A stretch of DNA of 64,000 bases from positions 2,968,018-3,032,017 of the forward strand of contig OZ026551.1 in NCBI GenBank assembly GCA_964020155.1. The letters run 5' to 3'. Made by a program: the position numbers and the translations under genes. This document shows positions 21,654 through 32,182 of the stretch, one piece after another; within the stretch, counting starts at the first letter, position 1, and the number at the start of each line of letters is the position of its first letter. The DNA comes from Chondrilla cf. caribensis. Its lineage: Eukaryota; Porifera; Demospongiae; Chondrillida; Chondrillidae. The notes under the pieces are model-generated. The model saw only the letters and a program-made list of their open reading frames with translations. It searched no databases and had not been told where the DNA came from.

Positions 21654-22430
21654 CAGCTTCCACAAAAATGTATATGCAGCTGGCTGGAACCGCTACCAGA
21701 GGTTCACTCAGTCTTTTCACTTGGCACTTCTACCAGTATCCACTGAGAATGTCACCTTATTTGTGGCATTCTTGGGCTCCCAGGGCCTGGCCATGTCTAC
21801 AATTGAGTCTTATCTGGCTGCACTCCGGCATTTCCAACTCAGAATGGATCCAAGTAACACCTCCCCCTCCTTTCCTTCTCCCCACATGTCAGTATTACTT
21901 CGGGGGATCCGACGATCTCAGGCATTACAGGGTCCTCATCGCGTCAGATTGCCCATCACATCAACTTTGATGCGTCGCATCAAGCTCAGTTTAGGAAGTA
22001 ACCCCAAAGCCTTTGAAAACGTACTCATTTGGGCGGCTTGTTGCATTGGGTTTTTTGGCTTTCTCAGGTGTGGAGAGTTCCTGGTTCCCGATTGAGTCAC
22101 CTTTGACCCCATGGTTCATTTATCCATTGCCGATGTCTCTTTGAGCAAGACGGCTTCTCAGGAGACTCTGTTTCTCACTATTAAAGTGTCAAAAACCGAC
22201 CAGTTCAGACAGGGCTCCACTGTTGCCTTGGGAAGCACAAGTTCTGACCTCTGTCTGTAGCAGCCTTATTTGATTACCTGGCACTTCATGGCAGCAGTGA
22301 GGGCCCATTGTTTCAGCTGGAAGACAAGTCACCCCTCCGCAGACGTACCTTCTCAGTCAAGGTTCAGCAGGCATTATCTGCAGCTGGTTTCGATGGCTCC
22401 ATGTTCAATAGCCACAGTTTTTGCCCACTT
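21640..22430 (+). pseudogene. DIRS tyrosine recombinase, truncated
   Basis: Contains YAAGWNRYQRFTQSFHLALL, a core-binding domain and FFGFLRCGEFLVP, where the Arg matches the first catalytic Arg of tyrosine recombinases. A TGA follows at 22095. Later frames read VSKTDQFRQGSTVALG and FDGSMFNSHSF. The HSFR-type box is changed to HSFC and the rest is missing, so the catalytic Tyr is lost. Confidence 0.75.
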
Positions 22431-22431
22431 C

Positions 22432-22478
22432 TTGAGCAATGTGTTCATGACGTTCAGCAATAACACATTGCTCAAAAA
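22432..22478. repeat. Short inverted repeat at DIRS 3' break
   Basis: CTTGAGCAATGTGTT is followed after 17 bases by AACACATTGCTCAA(AAAG), a small hairpin where the recombinase homology stops. It may mark the truncation or rearrangement point. Confidence 0.5.
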
Positions 22479-22589
22479 GTTCATTAACACTATATAGTAC
22501 ATTAAATGCAGCTCCCACAGTGTAAGGACATGTATAATGTACTATTATATAGGCTGTTTTTATATAGCTGCAATAGTATTATTAATAAT

Positions 22590-22664
22590 AGGCAACTTCA
22601 AAATTCTGTTTGCTGATTATACCAGTCATCTCAGAGAGGATGGTATCACTGTAACAGTATGTGA
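22590..22664 (+). pseudogene. Ig exon relic (third receptor copy)
   Basis: Matches the 3' half of the Ig exon of genes A and B. ACCAGTCATCTCAGAGAGGA is followed by GGTATCACTGTAACAG, decoding to YQSSQRGWYHC against YQSSQGGQYQC. A stop follows and the rest of the exon is absent. Confidence 0.6.
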
Positions 22665-22995
22665 TATCTTGGGACTATTATGTTTTGTACTCTAGCTCAA
22701 ATTGCGTGTTGAGTGCCTTCTGCTCAATATCACTCTTAATGCAATAAACCGTGCACCATGTACATATACAAAGTTGAAGTGTTTACCAAAGGCCTATTAC
22801 CTAGATGCACTGTAACATGGTGAGGTTATAATTATAATATAATACATTAATCAAATATCTACATGCATGATATAGAAATATTGTGCATAATACGTATTCC
22901 GTGATTAAATTATTGAAAATCGAAGATTAAATTATTTCATGGCTAGCTATTTATCATTGAGTTTGATATAAGCATCAAAATGTCAATCCTTAATA

Positions 22996-23277
22996 GTTAC
23001 TTCAAAGGTTAGCTCTCATCCTACCATCACCAATGTAGCAAGATCAGGGAAACCAGTTCTTAGAGTATCTTGGACTGCTCCTCAAAGTGAGCTTTCCCAT
23101 TTATAAATACCAAGTACAGTACAGAAGAAGTAGCACTGCTTAGATTACAGGATGTGACATCATGATCTACAACCCTGGGGAACCTCTCTGCTTAGAGTTG
23201 TTTCTGATGTTGGAGCTGTATGGAGCTGGTCCATACAGTGATGTTGGAACACAAATTACACATCAAGGTATAACTAC
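22996..23277 (+). pseudogene. FN3 exon relic
   Basis: Follows a TAG acceptor-like site and parallels gene A exons 4-7 (ACTTCAAAGGTTAGC, then CTTGGACTGCTCCTCAAAGT and TACAGTACAGAAGAAG). In-frame stops and indels break the frame in the middle. The end, GGTCCATACAGTGATGTTGG, is still close to the parent exons. Confidence 0.75.
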
Positions 23278-23619
23278 TACTACTACTAATTTGCTAGGAA
23301 AATATGCTTGTATAGCGGAGAGCTACAAGCAAAACTCCAGAAACCCTGACTTTGGCACTTAATAAGACCCTGGAATTTGAATATGTGTTTGTGTATGTCC
23401 ATGTGAATTAAGGATGTCAAATTTTATGCATGACTATTGAGTTTACATAAAAAGGTTCATACTAACTTTATCATACTTTTGATATTTCAGGTATGAATTG
23501 TGTGTTTATGTATATGTAGGTATATGTTTAATTAAGTATAGAAATCAGAAAATACAATAATATTCTATGGCTAATATCATAGACATCACTTTTTGCCTTT
23601 GCATCCCTTTTTTACATAG

Positions 23620-23690
23620 TTCCTTCCCAGGTAGGCCCTCATTCAGAGAAAATCAGCCCTTATAGTAACTTGGACTGTACCTGTAAGTGA
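23620..23690 (+). pseudogene. Truncated FN3 exon relic at transposon border
   Basis: TTCCTTCCCAGGTAGGCCCT and AGTAACTTGGACTGTACCTG match the start of the tandem FN3 exons. The relic stops where the palindromic array of the HECT/DDE transposon begins at 23691. Confidence 0.65.
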
Positions 23691-23940
23691 GCCTGATTTA
23701 CATATCAGACCCTGATTTATATATCAGAGCCTGATTTACATATCAGACCCTGATTTATATATCAGAGCCTGATTTACATATCAGACCCTGATTTATATAT
23801 CAGAGCCTGATTTACACATCAGAGCCTGATATATTACATCAGGGCCTGATTTACATATCAGACCCTGATTTATATATCAGAGCGTGATTTACACATCAGA
23901 GCCTGATATATTATATCAGAGCCTGATTGATTATATCAGA
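23691..23940. repeat. Left array of palindromic subterminal repeats
   Basis: Thirteen units of about 19 bases, alternating GCCTGATTTACATATCAGA and CCCTGATTTATATATCAGA, with variants. Each unit is nearly self-complementary. Probably transposase-binding sites at the element end. Confidence 0.85.
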
Positions 23941-24069
23941 GCTAATTAAAATCATTGACAGATTTATATAAAAATTAATACTCTGGACTGCACTGAGCAT
24001 GCTCAGTGCAATGTGGTGCCCATGCTGAGGTGAAACTCCAGAAAGCAATATATAGAATTTGAGAGAAGG

Positions 24070-26730
24070 ATGTCTGAGAAGAGTGATTTGAAGATAGTGA
24101 TACAGAAAGCAGTGGAACAGGCCTTGAGGGAGAATAGGTCAGTGGTTTGTACATATTATAGTGTTGGTAGCCAATTTTCAAATGATCTATAAAATATTCA
24201 GTTTGATATAATTATATGTATATATTAGTATAATAAAAAGGACCCATATATGTGAATTAATGTACTATGCATGATGTTGTGTATCAGCACCACTATAACA
24301 CAAAGGATATTTACACATACTTCTACTGACTTTTCTACTTTTAATTTAATGGTTTCAGAGTTGGGATGGGAGAATTGGAACCTGGAACTCAGCAGCACTG
24401 CCCCCTTTAGAAGCGCAATCTCGTCCTCCTCTCCCATCTGTTGCCAACACTACTCAGCCAATGCCAGTTAGCATGTCCTTAAGTAGAATCCCCTCTGCTG
24501 ATAAAAGAAGACACTTTGGGCATGCCAAAGGCAAGGCCAAAATCCCACGACTCATCACCTGGGACAGAACCATATTATGCATACCAAAAAGTACCAGCAA
24601 GAGTACCCTATCCATTCCTAGGGGGAAAGCTCGCACACAACTGCAATCTAACGGTTTGTGTGGGAAAATTAGATTAACGTCTGACATGAATGAGTTCGAC
24701 ATACTTGAGGAAATTCGGTCGACGTTTAAAGATGCAATGGGCCACGATCCTAATTTTCCCATCCAATTTTTGCAAACTGGCGGAGGAGGCAGTAAAAGCT
24801 TGTCGGTGCCATCAGTATCATCATCTGTCTCCTGGACGGCTAAAGAAGTAGCAAAATTGAGTGGGCAGGGTTGTTTGTATGTACAAGCACTCGCTGATTT
24901 GCGGCTACCACTTGCTTCATCCGATGAAGTGGATCTCACAGGAAATGATACAGACAAGGTAAGTTGTGTATGGTGAAATGGTTACATGTCAAAATGTGAC
25001 TATTAGTAATTTCACAGGATGAACTATTGGTGGAGGACACAATGAACACTGCTGAGACAACTCATCTTTCAAACTGCAACACTATGGATGAGCCTATGGA
25101 GACTATTCAAGTGGACAGCCATGATGTAATCAGCTTCCCTTTTGATCGTGAAATGGCTCTTTACAGTGGATGGTAGGTTGAATATGTTATGATACAACTA
25201 TTTCTTATCTTAGTCTACCCTAATGGATTTTTGTTACACACAGCAACTGGGATGCGGATTTTGAAGCTGAGGATGTTGAAGGAGCTCTGTTCAAATTGGC
25301 ACGTAGGCAAAGCATTCTTCAAGTCTCAGACTCAGACTCGGAGTTTCAGAGTGATCGGTAAGTACACTAATTTTGCATTGAGTGCCCATGCATGTAGAAT
25401 GCCAACCTTAGAAATCAAAAATATAATACTTCCTTTTTTACTTTAGATCAACTGAAGAAATTATTCAATGCCTACGTTCTCGCCATCTGCCACTAGACAG
25501 TTCCAGTGAGGACTCTAAAATGTGCATCAGAGTCAGGAGGAAATTTGTCTGGAAAGATACTCTTCGTGCTTTCAAACGACCCGGATTTGCTACAGACAAA
25601 TGGCTGATGGTAGAGTTTGTTGGAGAATCTGCAATTGATGATGGGGGGCCACGTCGTGGATATTTTCGATGGGCAATGAAAGAAGTCTGGGCAGAAGACA
25701 GCAGAGCAATGCACTTTTCCAAGGGCCAGAAAACCAACGGGTACCCAGGCACAATCTGCAGCTTTTATCTTCACAACAGTTTGTGGATGTTGGCAAGTTC
25801 TTTGCCTTATCCATCTTACAAGGAGGGCCTACCCCTGCTTTTCTAGCACCATCTGTTGTTCGGTACCTTCTTTCTGGCCTGAAGGAACTCAAACCATCAC
25901 CAGATGAAATTGCAGATGGTGACATCAGAGAAAAAGTGCAAAAGGTGTGATTTGCGGGCTTGCTAAAATGTTACGATAGTATTATTAACATAATATAGTG
26001 CAGTTTTTACATATTGCATTTTTGTATCAGTTACCATAAAAGCTATATACATTCTGCTGTCTGTATGCAGATATCAGAAGCCAAGTCCACCGAGGAGCTA
26101 TCAGACCTGCTTGGCTGTGACAGCTACAGCTTTATAAGAGACGTGGGCTATTCAAAGCCACAGCCAAAATACGGGGACAAGGAGGATATTGTGCATAGCA
26201 TAGCCCTGCATTATGTCATCCTTTCTGTTAAAGCAGAATTAGATCAAATCGTCCAGGGTCTAAATGAAGGTGACTTGCTTTGGATCAGCAATGAAGCCCG
26301 AAAGTTGGAGAACCTATTCTTGTACAAGTCGGGCTCACTAACTGCTACACAAATCGAAGACCTCTTTCCTCCAACCATGTCTGCTTGTGGGTCAAACAGA
26401 CGAGATGCAGAAGAAGAAATCCTTCTTCACTGGAACTATTTCCTAAAGGATGTTGAGGATGGCCTGGTCACCATCACAAATGACGATAGTGCAGACCTGA
26501 CCTTGACCCTTGAAGACATCCTGTCGTTTGCAACTGGAGCAACGAACATCCCTTTGCTGGGATTTGAAACGGAAGGAAGCATGGCATTTTTACATGATGG
26601 AGGAATGTTTCCAACCGCCTCGACCTGTTCCATGATGCTGCGCCTCCCTATTGTGACCGACTATGAGGTTTTCAAGGAGAAAATGGCATATGGTATTTTG
26701 AATGCTCACGGGTTTTTCGGAAATGTATAA
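24070..26730 (+). CDS. HECT-domain E3 ubiquitin-ligase-like protein of the transposon
   Basis: Exons 24070-24137, 24361-24958, 25018-25172, 25244-25357, 25447-25944 and 26071-26730 have matching phases. The N-terminal part is a basic and Ser/Pro-rich region of no known family plus an acidic SDSDSEF stretch. The HECT N-lobe shows WLMVEFVGESAIDDGGPRRG and SILQGGPTPAFLAPSVVRYL. The C-lobe ends with GMFPTASTCSMMLRLPIV, where the Cys at 26626-26628 falls at the catalytic thioester position, and then HGFFGNV. This is most like the G2E3-type HECT proteins seen in fish and invertebrates. A one-base frameshift lies near 25700 (...WAEDSRAM / ALFQGPENQR), so this copy is broken unless it is a sequencing error. 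Confidence 0.7.
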
Positions 26731-26809
26731 TCAACTGTTGTAAGAACTAGCGGTATGAACTAGTAGATATATTATAAGTAAAATGTCACAAGCACACAAG
26801 GACATAGCC

Positions 26810-28042
26810 TCAAGCACAATCACATGTACTATTGCTTTGTAAATGAGATGTTACAATGGATAAAACATGTATGAAAATATCTTTGCCATAGTTATGTGAG
26901 TTTCCTAGAGTGTTCACTTGAGATAAGGCTCGTTCTAAACTGGCGCACGGTGCAAAAGTACTTTGAGGTACAGAGACATGGCTTGATGATCTAGCCTGAC
27001 ACTGTGTTGAACCCGATAAAATCAGTGGTGTCTGTGATGATGACGGAGTCGGTGGTGTCTGTGATGATGATGGAGTCGGTGGTGTCTGTGATGATGATGG
27101 AGTCGGTGGTGTCTGTGGATGAGATGATGCCATCATTCCAGTTATGAATAGCTGGTTCGGAGAACGATTTCGCTCAGTCGACAACTTATGATTGTTCCAA
27201 GAGAAAATGAATTCGTCAATGATCTGATTTATTCTACCAACAAAGACATAATGCAGGCAGAAAATATCGGTTTCATTCAATGGATTGAGCAGTCCTTCAT
27301 CTTCTAACTGGTAGAATAAGCATCGAAATTCTTCTGTGACCGACCTGCGTACATCATTCCACAATCGCTCTATTCTCTCATTGTGTGTGGAACTTCCAGT
27401 GATGACTGATGAAGGATTGTGGTTGTGAGCAGTGGTCATGCTAGACCAAACCTTGGAATTTTCACCTCCCAAATCGGTTCTGACTTTTTGTGGCAGTCCA
27501 TATTCTTCCACTGCTGCATCAAATAACATAGAAACTGTGTCCGCAGTATTATTGGTTGAACAGCGTAAATACATGATCATTCTACTGTACCCGTCCACTG
27601 CTCCATGTATCACAAACCTCCAACGAATAAGTTTATGATTGCCGTCTAGATGCCACACTGTGTTAGGACCCTCTACATGGTAGACACGTCTCCTTACTGT
27701 GGTTGTTCGTCTCAATGCAGTGTTAAGTGGGTCCACACGATGAATGGATTGACGCAACCGTTTCCGCTGTATTCGTATACCCTGGCTTAGTAGGTGGCCT
27801 TGCATCAGAATTTCACCATCATTGGGGTGCTGCTGCTTGATGGAATGCAGGATAGCATCCAAGTCCCTGTCAGAGATGTCAGCATATTTCTCAATCTTAG
27901 CAGCCTTCATATGACGATATAGAGTAGATCTGCTGACTCCAAGAATGTCTGCTATATCTTCTATTTTGAAATTAAAAGCAAGCAAATACTTGATGTCATC
28001 CAATTTCACATCTTGTGCTGGTCGTCCTGCCATTAGTTTCAC
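26810..28042 (-). CDS. DDE (integrase-core) transposase, 410 aa
   Basis: Intact single-exon ORF. An N-terminal helix-turn-helix is seen at about residues 25-47 (IEDIADILGVSRSTLYRHMK). The integrase-like catalytic core shows VWHLDGNHKL (Asp133), VRTDLGGEN (Asp190) and HNERIERLW (Glu225), with 34 residues between the second Asp and the Glu. It is followed by a Pro/Ser tail with three copies of a PTPSSSQTP unit. It would cut and join the ends of the surrounding element. It resembles the integrase-core proteins scattered in sponge, cnidarian and fish genomes. The start at 28042 is the first Met, just inside the right repeat array. Confidence 0.85.
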   Translation of the reverse strand: MKLMAGRPAQDVKLDDIKYLLAFNFKIEDIADILGVSRSTLYRHMKAAKIEKYADISDRDLDAILHSIKQQHPNDGEILMQGHLLSQGIRIQRKRLRQSIHRVDPLNTALRRTTTVRRRVYHVEGPNTVWHLDGNHKLIRWRFVIHGAVDGYSRMIMYLRCSTNNTADTVSMLFDAAVEEYGLPQKVRTDLGGENSKVWSSMTTAHNHNPSSVITGSSTHNERIERLWNDVRRSVTEEFRCLFYQLEDEGLLNPLNETDIFCLHYVFVGRINQIIDEFIFSWNNHKLSTERNRSPNQLFITGMMASSHPQTPPTPSSSQTPPTPSSSQTPPTPSSSQTPLILSGSTQCQARSSSHVSVPQSTFAPCASLERALSQVNTLGNSHNYGKDIFIHVLSIVTSHLQSNSTCDCA

Positions 28043-28047
28043 ACTTC

Positions 28048-28316
28048 CCTGATTTATATATCAGAGCCTGATATGTAAATCAGGCCCTGATATAATATAT
28101 CAGGCTCTGATGTGTAAATCAGGCTCTGATATAATATATCAGGCTCTGATGTGTAAATCAGGCTCTGATGTATAAATCAGGGTCTGATATGTAAATCAGG
28201 CTCTGGTATATATATCAGGGTCTGATATGTAAATCAGGCTCTGATATAACATATCAGGCTCTGATATAATACATCAGGGTATGATATAATATATCAGGCT
28301 ATGATTTATATATCAT
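28048..28316. repeat. Right array of palindromic subterminal repeats
   Basis: About fourteen units of the form GCTCTGATATAATATATCAG or GCTCTGATGTGTAAATCAG, the inverse counterpart of the left array. It begins six bases upstream of the transposase start codon, so it may also act as its promoter region. Confidence 0.85.
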
Positions 28317-30306
28317 GCAAAAAGCCTGAATTTTGACACAAACGGCACCCCATAATTGCATACCTCACACAAACAGATGCAATACAAGTGTGAAATATTA
28401 AAATAACTCTGGATACTACAAAATCCTTGATTAACACATGCTGCATATTTACACCTGACACTGTCCCAAGCTTGCATGTGTGTAATGTCAAAAGTGCATC
28501 ATTTTTTGTCTACTAAACAATTTATACTCTATGAAAATAATCTGCATAGTGTTCCTCCATCAGATTGCTGGACCAATGAAAAGCAGTGGTACTACATGCA
28601 GGTAATAATAGGTGATATAATATGAGTCTCTAGTGTAGAATATAATAACACTAATCATGATAATAATGTTCACGTAAGTGATTTATCCGGTAATATTAGT
28701 AGTATGTACAATAGTATATATACTGTATACATTATATTATAGCAAGCACTATAAATATGCATGTATACGTATGGTAAATTTATACCATTAATATAGAACT
28801 GTTCACACTATAGTAATTATTATGAATAATTTGGTATACATAAGACAAATTATTCTCTTAGCAAATCCCATTGCACAGTTGAATATCATAGCATAATCCT
28901 TAATTATAATTAATAAGGCAACAAGCACAATATGCAGGAAGTGTTTTTATCTCTCTTTTAATACCTTGTACTCTGGGAACCTGCCAATTGACAAACTACA
29001 CAAGCATGATATCATATTAATAAAATGAATAGGTTTAATGCAGTAGTAACTATTAATTACTATTCAACACAAATACAAGAACTAAGTTAATAATATTATT
29101 TAATTGTATTCTATCATATTTCATTATTGCTCCTGCTGCCAGATATTAGGAGCTACTGTTCTTGTCTCCCAACTACAACACATTATAGCACACACATAAA
29201 ATACCTGGGTCAAATGGCCCAGCAAATACATCTTCACTGGTATGCAATTCGTTTATTATGTTGCATAAGTTAATATTCAGAGGTTTAATAATTATTATAT
29301 ACCTCACACCAATCAATACCCCATCATCTAGCTCTTTGTTATGTGCATATATATGGTAATTTAAACATCTGTGTGTTATATATTGTATCTTCATCAAATT
29401 AAAATGTCACTGCATGATCAATAGATAGAATTTTTCACAACAATTTTTACATTATTCCTACAATAATCTGATTAGTACATGTTCCTGGTTTCCACTTGAC
29501 ACACTCCTAGCCTGGGTGCTCTATATCAATAAGGATATGGATAGCAAGGGGATATATTACAGCTATAACATCATGTTTGCTATACTAGACAAGTTCCATT
29601 CAATATAATAATCTAGGTACATTGTGTTTGTCAATAAATTTGGAGGACCAGTTGTATTAAGTCAATAGCATTGCATGCAGTACATGAAAGTCAATATACC
29701 GCAAGTGGCACAAGAATTTCTTTAACATGAATTTGTAGTTGTATGATATTATTATTATAATATTATGTACATATAGCTGATTTGTGCAAAATATCTATGT
29801 TTTAACTGGATATGCTATGAATAATAGATCACATTAAAAAAGATTTTGCTAAATATGTTCTATTGCATTAATAATGCCAGAAAGTACAATATGCAAGTAA
29901 ATCCAAGGGTGCATGTATTGTACTGTTTCAATATGGTGATCAGATTTACGAATCTCATCCCTTACAATAGTGCTAGGTAAAATAGGTTCATCAGAAATAA
30001 TCTGAACATTGTTTGAGCACTGATTCAATCTGGACGGTAGACAGTTTCTCTCTCTCTCTCCCTCCTTCCCTCCCTCCCTCCCTCACTCACTTTTTTTCAA
30101 CAGTGGTGTACCAATGTATACAAGGATTTTACCAATTACTGATTATTATGAGCAGCTGAATTTATTCACAGATATAGATAACGGATCCAATACCAGCATC
30201 TATTACTTTGCAATCTGTAATATTAACGTTGCAGTATGTGTTATATGTACTGCATCTACATCTATAATTCTTGTACAATAATATTATGTGTATTTTCCAC
30301 TTGTAG
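28317..30306. other. 3' flank DNA shared with region after gene B
   Basis: No gene seen. Long stretches match 48510-50060 and 51430-51520 in order and orientation (ACAATACAAGTGTGAAATAT; CCTTGATTAACACAT; ACAACACAT and others). This shows that the DNA following gene A's unit is a duplicate of the DNA following gene B. A CT-rich tract lies at 30048-30085. Confidence 0.6.
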
Positions 30307-30441
30307 AGTTTCTACTCTCAGAAAGCATTCATTGCTGCACAATCTCCATTGACTAACACTAGAGGTGACCTCTGGGAGCTAGTGTGGTCCTTCAAGACTC
30401 CAACTATTGTACTGTTGTGTGACTTTAAGGAAATGGAAGAG
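30307..30441 (+). pseudogene. Receptor PTP D2-type exon a
   Basis: Follows TTGTAG and ends at a GTGTAT donor. Reads YSQKAFIAAQSPLTNTRGDL and WELVWSFKTPTIVLL, the PTP segment around AYIATQGP and the following helix/strand. The frame is open, but the D1 domain and earlier exons are missing upstream, so the locus is an incomplete gene. Confidence 0.7.
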
Positions 30442-30653
30442 GTGTATATTGGTGCATACATATTATCATATGGTCGGTCAAATAATTATTATGCTTTGGA
30501 GTGATGCAATGTAGTGCAACCATAGAGCATCACAATCCATCTTCACACCAAATATTTGGAAAAAAGTTGTTGCACATTTAAGTTGTTATGAACAATCAAA
30601 GAAGTGAAGGTGTGACTTGTACATTAGCTCCAAATTAAACCTCCACTTTACAG

Positions 30654-30784
30654 GATTCCTGCTGTAAGTTCTGGCCTGATGAACATCAGCACTCTATGGA
30701 ATATGGTAGCCTCTCAATCACATTCAATGGCTGTGCTCAGTTTGATATAGCAAATTTGAATTTGACATCAAAGATGATAAGCGA
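30654..30784 (+). pseudogene. Receptor PTP D2-type exon b
   Basis: After an ACAG acceptor it reads DSCCKFWPDEHQHSMEYGSL, then ITFNGCAQFDIANLNLTSKM. This corresponds to the PTP segment with C-x-x-YWP. It ends at a GTGAGT donor in phase 2, which does not join the next exon in the expected frame. Confidence 0.65.
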
Positions 30785-30861
30785 GTGAGTTCATCTTTAC
30801 CCATCAATTTTAAGTGTTATAGCACATTACTATATGCATTTTTACTATTGTCACTCCCTAG

Positions 30862-31010
30862 AAGAACCATCCACCTCATCCTGTCACACTGTTCCACTTC
30901 AAGGAGTGGCCTATGGATGGTGGTCCTCCTGTAGATGCCCTTCTGGCTATGATGGGAGAAATTGAGAAATGCCAGGCCGGTAAAGAGAAGCCACCTATTG
31001 TCATGTGTAA
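30862..31010 (+). pseudogene. Receptor PTP D2-type exon c (WPD-loop exon)
   Basis: Reads VTLFHFKEWPMDGGPP and KPPIVMC then AA|GTAAG. The WPD-loop is altered to WPMD, as in non-catalytic D2 domains. The split Asn codon would join TGATGGCATGGG of an exon like 63474-63609, giving VMCNDGMGRTG. No such last exon follows here; the sequence runs into LINE DNA. A partial copy is at 62199-62340. Confidence 0.65.
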
Positions 31011-31620
31011 GTAAGATTATGTGTAACAGTACAGTAAGTGCAGGAATAACTGCCAAGTCTGTAGGCAAGTTTTAGGAAGTAGAGGTTCCTATCTGATAGT
31101 AGTAGTTAGCTAAGTAAATGTTAAATAATAGTTATCAATAATTATTATAGATGAAATATAATGAATATTAATCCTGTATACATAATATGTACTCAAGCAA
31201 GACAATATAATAATTATTGATAATATCCAATAAAATTAATACTAACTATTGTTTTATTGTTCACGCATGGAGAATGTATGGAAATAATCATTATAATCTT
31301 TAAGTTATGCATATGTATATATTATGCATATTATTTTTACAATGATCATGCATGAGTGTGATCACGTGCACAAGACATGATTAATATATATTAACACATA
31401 ATATTATTGTATAATAGAATAGTTATGTATACTTTTATTATAGTAATACATGATCAAACCTAAGGTGCATTCTATATAATTGTGTGATTTATAATATTAT
31501 TAATGCATATGGTGTAAATAATATTATTATGCACTATGAATATATGTAATAAATATTATATAATATTTTATGATATGCTTGCTGAGCTTAATTGCAAGTA
31601 TAATTAATAAAATAAAGCTC
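31011..31620. other. AT-rich inter-unit DNA
   Basis: No gene. The segment 31128-31210 matches 1699-1780 upstream of gene A, so the unit boundary sequence is repeated in front of each receptor gene. Confidence 0.5.
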
Positions 31621-32182
31621 TTTTGAAGATCAACTTCGAAAAATTAATGCTTTCAATAGCATTCGTAGGGACAAAATGCTGTTTATCCCAGACCTATTCC
31701 CTCATGCTTACTCTGCCTACTCGTCTCCATCCCTTCTCCTATGGTACAATGATGAGATAGCATCAGCAGAAGGAGGTCAGCAAGGAGATCCTGCATGTTG
31801 GCCCATTATTTTTCTGCCTAACCATACACCAGCTGATCTCTAAACTGAAGGCAGAGTTTGTGGTCTTCTACCTAGATGATGGAACCATTGGTGGCTGTTT
31901 TGAAGATGTTTTGGATGATCGTGATTTGAAGCTGATTGAAGAAGAAAGTAAGGATTTGGGTTTGCACCTTAATATGAACTTATCAGCCAGTATGAATACT
32001 CCCTGCAGACACCCTCATCCACCTTCTATGGTCTACAATTAGTCTCGCCTATGTTGCTACCCTACTTGGTTCACCTCTGAGGGACACAGACTCAATCAAC
32101 CAGTGTCTGGAGAGCAAAATTTGCCAACTAAAGCTGATAAGTGACTGTCTCCGTAATTTGGAATCGCATGTTGCTATTAACC

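Larger units (their letters stand above)
17947..22490 (+). mobile_element. DIRS-type tyrosine-recombinase retrotransposon, decayed
   Basis: Plus-strand order: two tandem 74-base repeats, gag-like protein with a Cys/His knuckle, reverse transcriptase with YLDDF, RNase H, then a tyrosine recombinase. This set defines the DIRS order, which integrates with a tyrosine recombinase and not a DDE integrase. GC content is clearly higher than in the flanks. At least four frameshifts and a stop break the ORFs, and the recombinase is cut off before its last catalytic His/Arg/Tyr box. The element separates gene A from relic receptor exons. Confidence 0.85.
23691..28316. mobile_element. DNA transposon carrying HECT-like ligase and DDE transposase
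   Basis: A 4.6 kb unit bounded by arrays of small imperfect palindromes (CTGAT-N6/7-ATCAG; 13 units on the left, about 14 on the right) in inverted relation. Inside are a six-exon HECT-like gene on the plus strand (24070-26730) and a single-exon DDE transposase on the minus strand (28042-26810), arranged tail to tail. The transposase has an intact 410-codon frame, so the element may be young. Family placement (IS3EU-like or related) is a guess. It interrupts a decayed FN3 exon. Confidence 0.75.

Noticed and set aside
23691..23940. Regular short repeats resembling a CRISPR array
   Set aside because: Units are directly adjacent palindromes of about 19 bases without unique spacers, in a eukaryotic transposon with a mirrored array at 28048-28316.
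29173..29397. Minus-strand ORF with HTSEDVFAGPFD shared with 49242-49430
   Set aside because: The similarity is explained by duplication of the 3' flanks; no domain or exon structure supports coding.
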